From Spirochaetaceae bacterium (GTDB taxonomy: Bacteria; Spirochaetota; Spirochaetia; UBA9216), in the NCBI GenBank assembly GCA_028527945.1, contig JAQQAK010000210.1, positions 1-10,393 on the forward strand: 10,393 nt of DNA, read 5' to 3'. Under the pieces are notes generated by a model. It did no database searches and had not been told where the DNA came from. It saw only the letters and a program-made list of their open reading frames with translations. Positions 5,692 through 10,393 of the stretch are shown one piece after another; position 1 is the first letter of the stretch; each line of letters opens with the position of its first letter. The translations under genes were made by a program, and so were the position numbers.

Positions 5692-6870
5692 TTACATCTC
5701 TACACAGAGAGCCGCGCCCATTCCTCCGCCAATACAAAGTGTGGCAAGCCCCTTGTGAAGATTTCTTCTTTTCATTTCATATAATAAAGTAATAAGGATT
5801 CTGGCTCCGCTGGCTCCTATTGGGTGGCCTATAGCAATAGCTCCACCGTTCACATTTATAATAGAAGTATCCCAGCCAAGCTCCTTGTTAACTGCTATCG
5901 CTTGAGCCGCAAAAGCCTCGTTAGCTTCGATAAGTTCCAAATCGTTTGTTGTCCACCCTGCTTTTTCAAGAGCAACTTTTACAGCACCTACAGGACCAAT
6001 TCCCATAATTTCAGGAGGACACCCCGCGTACCCGTAAGAAACAACTCTTGCCAGCGGTTCAACACCTTTCTGCTTGAGGTAATCTTCAGAAACCAAAACT
6101 GCGGCGGCGGCTGAATCATTTATTCCCGAAGCATTTCCGGCAGTTACAGTACCGTCTTTCTTAAAAGCAGGACGGAGCTTGGATAATGCCTCTACAGTTA
6201 CACCATCTCTTATAAACTCATCTTCCTTAAAAATTATTGGATCACCTTTTCTCTGAGGGATTTCAACAGATGTAATCTCTTCCTGAAACCTTCCTGACTT
6301 TTTAGCGTCCTCAGCTTTGTTCTGTGAAGCACACGCAAAAATGTCTTGCTCTTCGCGGCTTATGTTATATTTGACCGCAAGATTCTCAGCGGTATTTCCC
6401 ATATGATAATCATTGAACTTTTCCCAAAGACCATCATGCACCATACCATCAACAATTTCGCCATTCCCCATCCTGTAACCAGTTCTGGCTTTTGGAAGAA
6501 GATAAGGAGACATTGACATATTTTCTGTTCCACCAGCAATAACAATGTCAGCATCACCACACTTAATAAACTGAGTACCAAGCATCATTGCCCTAAGACC
6601 AGAACCGCACACCATGTTAATGGATAGTGCGGTCTTTTCTACCGGTATATTTGAATAAATTGCGGCCTGTCGTGCGACATTCTGACCAAGACCTGCGCCC
6701 AGAACATTGCCAAGAACAACCTCATTGATTTCTTCCGGTTCAATGTTATTACGATTATATAAATCTATAATAACATCTTTAGCAAATTGAGCGGGATGGA
6801 TTCCGGAGAGAGAACCTCCAAAACTACCTACCGCTGTACGGGATGCATCTAAAATATATACATCTTTCAT
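5692..6870 (-). CDS. atoB: Acetyl-CoA acetyltransferase (thiolase, degradative type)
   Basis: This 392-aa thiolase interconverts acetoacetyl-CoA plus CoA and two acetyl-CoA. All catalytic groups are present: Cys88 in NMVCGSGLRA, the pantetheine-loop HDGL (145-148), NEAF (317-320), His349 in GHPIGASGARI, and Cys379 in CIGGGMGAA. Length and layout fit the biosynthetic/short-chain thiolase group (AtoB, ThlA, PhaA). The start at 6870 has an AGGGGG Shine-Dalgarno site 4 nt upstream. The gap to the atoE stop is only 8 nt, and the two overlap the same ribosome-binding region. In this operon it should act downstream of AtoDA, cleaving acetoacetyl-CoA to feed acetyl-CoA into energy metabolism. The reverse, condensing direction is chemically possible, but a transporter and AtoSC-like control argue for catabolism. 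Confidence 0.95.
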   Translation of the reverse strand: MKDVYILDASRTAVGSFGGSLSGIHPAQFAKDVIIDLYNRNNIEPEEINEVVLGNVLGAGLGQNVARQAAIYSNIPVEKTALSINMVCGSGLRAMMLGTQFIKCGDADIVIAGGTENMSMSPYLLPKARTGYRMGNGEIVDGMVHDGLWEKFNDYHMGNTAENLAVKYNISREEQDIFACASQNKAEDAKKSGRFQEEITSVEIPQRKGDPIIFKEDEFIRDGVTVEALSKLRPAFKKDGTVTAGNASGINDSAAAAVLVSEDYLKQKGVEPLARVVSYGYAGCPPEIMGIGPVGAVKVALEKAGWTTNDLELIEANEAFAAQAIAVNKELGWDTSIINVNGGAIAIGHPIGASGARILITLLYEMKRRNLHKGLATLCIGGGMGAALCVEM

Positions 6871-6878
6871 ATTGCCCC

Positions 6879-8210
6879 CTAAAAGACGAACAACATAAAC
6901 AAGGAGATAATAACTCCTGTATAAAGAAGGATTACTGTTGTATAGCCCATAATGTCACGAATATTGAGCTTTGCAACACCGAGAAGAGGTAGAGCCCAGA
7001 ATGGCTGAATCATGTTTGTCCAAGCATCACCCCAAGCAACAGCCATTGCTGTTGAGGAATATGGTACGCCCAAAGCCTTTGCAGCAGGCATCATGATTGG
7101 GCCCTGAACTCCCCACTGACCACCACCTGAAGGAACAAAGAAGTTAACAACACCGGCAGAAAGAAAAGTGAAAAATGGAAATGTAGTCTGATTAGAAATT
7201 GTAACAAATCCCTGAGAAAGTGTATTAGCAAGACCTGAGTTTATCATCATACCCATAATACCAGCATAGAATGGGAACTGGAGAATAACACCGCCAACTC
7301 CCTTTGTCGCCTCAGTAACAGCACGAACATATCTGATAGGAGTCTTATGGAGAAGAATACCAATGATTAAAAATATGAAGTTAACAATATTTAGAGATAT
7401 TGAACCACCGGTAACAAAGTAATAAACTATATAAATTAAACCCAAAGCTCCAATTATCATTGAAAGGATCATATTATTCTCAAGCTTCTCAGCAGGAGTC
7501 ATATCTTTTTTATCCTTTTCAACTTCTTCTACTTCTTCTTCAAACAGATTTGGATCTACTTCTAAAACCTCTTCTTTAGCTTTTGGATGCATCATTCTGT
7601 TTATTAAAGGCATTGTGAAAACAATTATTCCAACAAGAATTAAGTTTGGAACAGACAAAAAGGTTTCTGTTGCTGGAACTATAGCACCATCTGCAAACTG
7701 CTTCATTATAGAATCAGCACCAGCAACCTTTAATGGAATAGAACCGGACAAACCAGCATGCCAAACAACGAAACCACTGTATGCAGCAGCAACAAGAAGC
7801 GGATAATGAATACCTCTAACAGTTCTGGCAAGTTCTTTTGCAAGAAGAGCTCCTATAATAAGACCAAACCCCCAATTAAGCCAGCAGCAAACTGCAGCAA
7901 CAAAAGTTACAAGAACGATGGCTTGTGTTGGTGTTTTCGCAGTCTTGGCTATAGACTTTAAAACTTTATGTACAGGCTTTGATGTAGCCATTGCGCTACC
8001 TGTAACAATTATCAACGCCATCTGCATTGAAAAACCAAGAAAAGACCACATACCTCCCCCAAGGTACTTAGTCATCTCAATAAAACCACATCCTTCAACA
8101 ATCATTCCCAGAGCAAAAACTATAAAACTAAGAATGAGAGCAAATAAAAATGCATCAGGAAGCCATCGTCTGGCAACCTTTGAAAAAAAAGACCCTAAAA
8201 CACGAATCAT
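6879..8210 (-). CDS. atoE: Short-chain fatty acid transporter (AtoE family)
   Basis: This inner-membrane carrier for short-chain fatty acids is 443 aa (E. coli AtoE is about 440). It is very hydrophobic, with long segments near residues 20-40, 58-76, 97-125, 137-151, 186-205, 247-268, 272-288, 305-325, 345-362 and 422-443. Family motifs include WLNWGFGLIIGALLAKEL (110-127), FFVPSGGGQWGVQGP (357-371) and AWGDAWTNMIQPFWALPLL (392-410). An acidic, charged loop (211-245, EEVLEV...EEEVEEVEKDKKD) is probably cytoplasmic. The start at 8210 has a perfect AGGAGG at 6 nt spacing. An in-frame ATG at 8246 is rejected because it lies inside the sigma-54 promoter and upstream of the expected transcript. 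It is the first gene of the operon, which is the best place for an inducible uptake step. Confidence 0.94.
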   Translation of the reverse strand: MIRVLGSFFSKVARRWLPDAFLFALILSFIVFALGMIVEGCGFIEMTKYLGGGMWSFLGFSMQMALIIVTGSAMATSKPVHKVLKSIAKTAKTPTQAIVLVTFVAAVCCWLNWGFGLIIGALLAKELARTVRGIHYPLLVAAAYSGFVVWHAGLSGSIPLKVAGADSIMKQFADGAIVPATETFLSVPNLILVGIIVFTMPLINRMMHPKAKEEVLEVDPNLFEEEVEEVEKDKKDMTPAEKLENNMILSMIIGALGLIYIVYYFVTGGSISLNIVNFIFLIIGILLHKTPIRYVRAVTEATKGVGGVILQFPFYAGIMGMMINSGLANTLSQGFVTISNQTTFPFFTFLSAGVVNFFVPSGGGQWGVQGPIMMPAAKALGVPYSSTAMAVAWGDAWTNMIQPFWALPLLGVAKLNIRDIMGYTTVILLYTGVIISLFMLFVF

Positions 8211-8222
8211 TAGATTCCTCCT
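8211..8222 (-). promoter_or_regulatory. Ribosome-binding site that fixes the atoE start
   Basis: AGGAGG at 8222-8217 followed by a 6-nt spacer places translation at the ATG 8210-8208. The longer frame starting at 8246 has no comparable site. Confidence 0.85.
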
Positions 8223-8241
8223 ATTTGTTTTTAAAAACCAT

Positions 8242-8257
8242 AGCAATTTTCAGGCCA
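8242..8257 (-). promoter_or_regulatory. Sigma-54 promoter of the atoE-B-D-A operon
   Basis: The minus-strand sequence TGGCCTGAAAATTGCT matches the sigma-54 consensus TGGCAC-N5-TTGCW at the invariant GG and GC, with exactly 10 bp between them. Transcription should start near 8231, about 21 nt before the atoE ATG. It requires an ATP-using activator, and the gene for one (atoC) lies directly upstream. The 87 bp between this element and the operator are very AT-rich, which would suit bending, but no clear IHF site was found. Confidence 0.82.
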
Positions 8258-8344
8258 AATTCAATAATTTATAAAAGATAAATAATTATCCACATAGTAA
8301 TGAATTAAAAGAGTTTTAAAATTTATAAATAAATAAAACAGATT

Positions 8345-8377
8345 ATAAGTGCAATTTCTTGCACTTATGGTGTGCAA
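8345..8377. promoter_or_regulatory. Putative AtoC upstream activating sequence (GTGCAA/TTGCAC cluster)
   Basis: ATAAGTGCAA (8345-8354) and TTGCACTTAT (8359-8368) are perfect inverted arms around TTTC. A third half-site GTGCAA lies at 8372-8377. The cluster is centred about 125-130 bp upstream of the expected sigma-54 start, the usual distance for an NtrC-family enhancer. It falls between the atoC stop (8389) and the promoter of its presumed target. Read on the minus strand after atoC, the same palindrome can form a hairpin followed by a T-rich stretch, so it may also weakly end atoSC transcription. Confidence 0.7.
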
Positions 8378-8388
8378 TTTTCTTCGTT

Positions 8389-9729
8389 TTATAAGTCAAT
8401 TCCATATTCTGAAATCTTATATTGAAGAGTTCGAAGACCTATTTTAAGTTTTTTAGCTGTATTTTTTCTATTTCCGCCCTCTTCTATAAGAGAGGCAACA
8501 ATAAATTGCTTTTCAATATTTTGAAGTTGCTCTTTCAAACTATATTCTTCATCATATTCAAAATCATTTTTTATTGAGCATTCATCAACAGAAAGTGTTT
8601 CTCCATCAGAATATATATATGCCCTCTCAAGCATATTCTTAAGTTCACGGGTATTGCCAGGCCATGAATAATTTCTCAGATATTCAAATCCTGGAGCATC
8701 AAGCTGCTTTCTTATTCCGCCATAATTTTTGAAAAAAGTATCAAGAAAATGTCTGCACAATAATACTATATCTTCCTTCCTCTCTCTAAGTGGCGGAATT
8801 TCAAAATGAATAACATTAAGCCTGTAATAGAGGTCCTTTCTAAACCGCCCATTATCAATTTCATCCAGAAGATTTCTATTTGTTAAGGCAATAATTCTGG
8901 TTTCGACCTTAAGTTCCTGACGTCCACCAACCCTGAAAAACGTTCTTTCCTGTAAAAATGTTAAAAGCTTTGCCTGAAGAGAATAAGGTATTTCAGAAAT
9001 TTCATCCAAAATAACAGAACCACCTGAAGCTTCTTCCAAACGCCCCTTTTTCCTTTCAACAGCACCAGTGAATGAGCCCTTTTCATGCCCGAACAATTCA
9101 GATTCAAAGAGACTTTCACTAATATTTGAACAGTTTATATACACAAGCGGAGCTGCTCCTTCAGAAATTGTATAATGAATTTGCTTGGCCAAAATATTTT
9201 TTCCAGTTCCGGTCTCTCCTGTAATAAGGATAGGAACATCTGTATTTACTAATTTTAAGATTCTTCTCTTTATTCTTATTATGTTTGGAGATTCTCCAAT
9301 AAATTCCTGAAACAGCGGACATTCCTGACGATACTGTTTTAATATGTAATTTTCACGAAAAAGTTGCTGGTATTCAAAACATCGTGTTAAAGTAAGTGTT
9401 ATTTTCTCAATATCAAACGGCTTTGTAATAAAATCATAAGCTCCAAGACGGGTAGCATTTACAGCATTTTCTACTGTCCCCAAAGCAGAAATAATAATAA
9501 CCTGAGGTGAAGAATCAAGCTGTTTTAATGGTTTTATCATGTGCAGGCCATTTCCATCAGGAAGCTTTAGATCCAAAAATATTACATCAGGCTGAAAAGA
9601 ACATGCCTTATGCATAGCTTCTGCCGCGTTGGCAGCAGTTTCGATCTGATACTGATCTTCGTTTAATAACTCAGAAAGAAATCTTCGAACATTTGGTTCA
9701 TCATCAACTATCAATATTTTGCGCGTCAT
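8389..9729 (-). CDS. atoC: Sigma-54-dependent response regulator, AtoC type (NtrC family)
   Basis: This 446-aa transcription activator has three domains. The receiver (1-120) has Asp9/Asp10, phospho-acceptor Asp53 in FLDLKLPDG, Ser81 and Lys103. The AAA+ sigma-54 interaction domain (about 142-372) has Walker A GETGTGK (171-177), GSFTGA (218-223; usual GAFTGA, Ser in second place), Walker B VILDE (239-243), the RFRKDLYYRL arginine region (295-304) and WPGNTREL (356-363). A Fis-type helix-turn-helix ends it (about 418-444). The start at 9729 has GGAG at 7 nt and gives the usual receiver N-terminus; longer in-frame starts lie within the kinase gene. It overlaps the kinase stop by 26 nt, so the pair is coupled. 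Its target is very probably the adjoining ato operon, given the palindrome and sigma-54 promoter next door. The AtoC name rests largely on this context. Confidence 0.92.
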   Translation of the reverse strand: MTRKILIVDDEPNVRRFLSELLNEDQYQIETAANAAEAMHKACSFQPDVIFLDLKLPDGNGLHMIKPLKQLDSSPQVIIISALGTVENAVNATRLGAYDFITKPFDIEKITLTLTRCFEYQQLFRENYILKQYRQECPLFQEFIGESPNIIRIKRRILKLVNTDVPILITGETGTGKNILAKQIHYTISEGAAPLVYINCSNISESLFESELFGHEKGSFTGAVERKKGRLEEASGGSVILDEISEIPYSLQAKLLTFLQERTFFRVGGRQELKVETRIIALTNRNLLDEIDNGRFRKDLYYRLNVIHFEIPPLRERKEDIVLLCRHFLDTFFKNYGGIRKQLDAPGFEYLRNYSWPGNTRELKNMLERAYIYSDGETLSVDECSIKNDFEYDEEYSLKEQLQNIEKQFIVASLIEEGGNRKNTAKKLKIGLRTLQYKISEYGIDL

Positions 9730-10393
9730 AAAGCTTCTCCAATAGTTCTCTTTTAAATTTAATAACAACCTCAGTAAATTCTTCCGGCTTTGAAAAAACA
9801 CGAATATTACCATTATGCTTTTCAACTATTCCAAGACATAAATTCATACCTAGCCCGTTTCCCTCAGCCTTAGTTGTAAAAAAAGGAGTCATTATCCGGT
9901 TAACGTTTTCTGGCGGAATACCTTTTCCATTATCTTTTATTTTTAGAATTATTTCATCACTGTTGATCAATAAATTAAACTCAATATTCTTTCCATGCAG
10001 AGGAGTTTTTTCATGAATTGATTCTACGCTGTTTTTTACAAGATTATCCAACAGCTGAGCTATTTTATTTTTATCGACTTTCACAATGGCAGACGCTGAA
10101 ATATAAGTCTCCATCTTAAAATTGATATCAGGATAAATATTAGTATAAATAACAACAAACTCTCTTAGTATGTTATAAAAATCTACAGATTCAAGTTTTA
10201 GCCGCGATCTTCCTCCATTTATAAGAAGATCGTTTAATAATTTATCTATGCGATTAAGCTCATCATCCATTAGAGCCAGATACTCATTCATTTTGCTGCG
10301 ATCAACATTTCTTCTATGCATGAGTTGAGAAAATCCTTTTACAGCCGTAAGCGGATTCTTTATTTCATGCGCAATATTAAGCCCCATTTCTCC
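9704..10393 (-). CDS. atoS: Sensor histidine kinase of AtoS/NtrB type, C-terminal part, cut by window edge
   Basis: The last 229 residues of a histidine kinase are present; its sensor and any membrane segments lie beyond the window. Counting from the window edge, the H-box is GEMGLNIAHEIKNPLTAVKG with phospho-acceptor His9 (codon at 10367-10369). The HATPase domain has the N-box LLDNLVKNSVES (Asn121), G1 box DNGKGIPP (from 144), F-box FFTTK and G2 box GNGLGM. The ATG at 10387 is internal (Met of the H-box), not a start. The gene ends with TGA at 9704-9706, inside the first codons of atoC. By context it phosphorylates AtoC in response to a short-chain acid or related signal; what it senses cannot be judged here. 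Confidence 0.92.
   Translation of the reverse strand, partial: GEMGLNIAHEIKNPLTAVKGFSQLMHRRNVDRSKMNEYLALMDDELNRIDKLLNDLLINGGRSRLKLESVDFYNILREFVVIYTNIYPDINFKMETYISASAIVKVDKNKIAQLLDNLVKNSVESIHEKTPLHGKNIEFNLLINSDEIILKIKDNGKGIPPENVNRIMTPFFTTKAEGNGLGMNLCLGIVEKHNGNIRVFSKPEEFTEVVIKFKRELLEKLYDAQNIDS
9730..9740 (-). promoter_or_regulatory. Ribosome-binding site of atoC inside the kinase gene
   Basis: GGAG at 9740-9737 with a 7-nt spacer precedes the ATG at 9729-9727. It lies within the kinase coding sequence, 24-34 nt before its stop codon, which supports translational coupling and the shorter AtoC start. Confidence 0.75.

Noticed and set aside
5431..6114. Plus-strand open frames opposite atoD and atoB (5431-5784 and 5824-6114)
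   Set aside because: They are antisense to strongly conserved coding sequence, have no ribosome-binding site, and have no recognisable product.
8211..8246. In-frame ATG at 8246 giving a 12-residue longer AtoE
   Set aside because: It overlaps the sigma-54 promoter and precedes the expected transcript start; the ATG at 8210 has a perfect AGGAGG.
7615..8274. Plus-strand open frames opposite atoE (7615-7806, 7758-7961, 7918-8274)
   Set aside because: They are antisense shadows of a membrane-protein gene; the last also runs across the sigma-54 promoter.

Overview
The window is an AT-rich bacterial chromosome segment. It carries ten recognisable protein genes, nine on the minus strand and one (a small parvulin) on the plus strand. 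Shine-Dalgarno sites are strong and promoters are of the TTGaaa/TAtaAT and sigma-54 types, which argues against Bacteroidota. The topoisomerase IV subunits are of the type shared by spirochaetes, chlamydiae and Bacteroidota (GLNGVGTKAVNALS in ParE, GDPASAPRYIE in ParC). Together with a relaxed lipobox on a surface protein and an NtrC-type regulator with a sigma-54 promoter, this points most easily to a spirochaete (Treponema/Spirochaeta-like). That assignment is an inference of moderate strength.

Left part (1-2630, minus strand): parE and the first 257 codons of parC form an operon with a TAATG stop/start overlap. It is driven by a clear sigma-70 promoter at 2601-2629. Four positions that form the quinolone pocket in gyrase and topoisomerase IV are all non-canonical.

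Middle (2630-4260): a roughly 200-nt hairpin-rich non-coding stretch on the minus strand ends in a textbook intrinsic terminator just upstream of the parE promoter. Beyond it is a putative secreted lipoprotein with S-layer-homology repeats flanked by Gly/Pro-rich segments. Divergent to that gene is a single-domain parvulin-type prolyl isomerase, possibly on a nearly leaderless mRNA.

Right part (4251-10393, minus strand): a complete short-chain fatty acid/acetoacetate module runs atoS-atoC | operator and sigma-54 promoter | atoE-atoB-atoD-atoA | terminator. AtoS (partial, its N-terminus lies outside the window) and AtoC form a two-component pair with overlapping genes. A GTGCAA/TTGCAC palindrome cluster lies about 115-145 bp upstream of the expected transcription start, where an NtrC-family activator would bind, and a TGGC-N8-TTGCT sigma-54 promoter precedes atoE. 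AtoE imports the acid, AtoDA transfers CoA from acetyl-CoA to acetoacetate (or butyrate), and AtoB cleaves acetoacetyl-CoA to two acetyl-CoA. The four structural genes are separated by only 2-13 nt, and most Shine-Dalgarno sites sit at or inside the end of the preceding gene.

I found no tRNA, rRNA, CRISPR array, insertion sequence or phage gene. The most noteworthy items are the self-contained AtoSC-sigma54 circuit, the unclassified structured RNA region before parE, the SLH/Gly-Pro lipoprotein, and the natural replacement of quinolone-pocket residues in both topoisomerase subunits.
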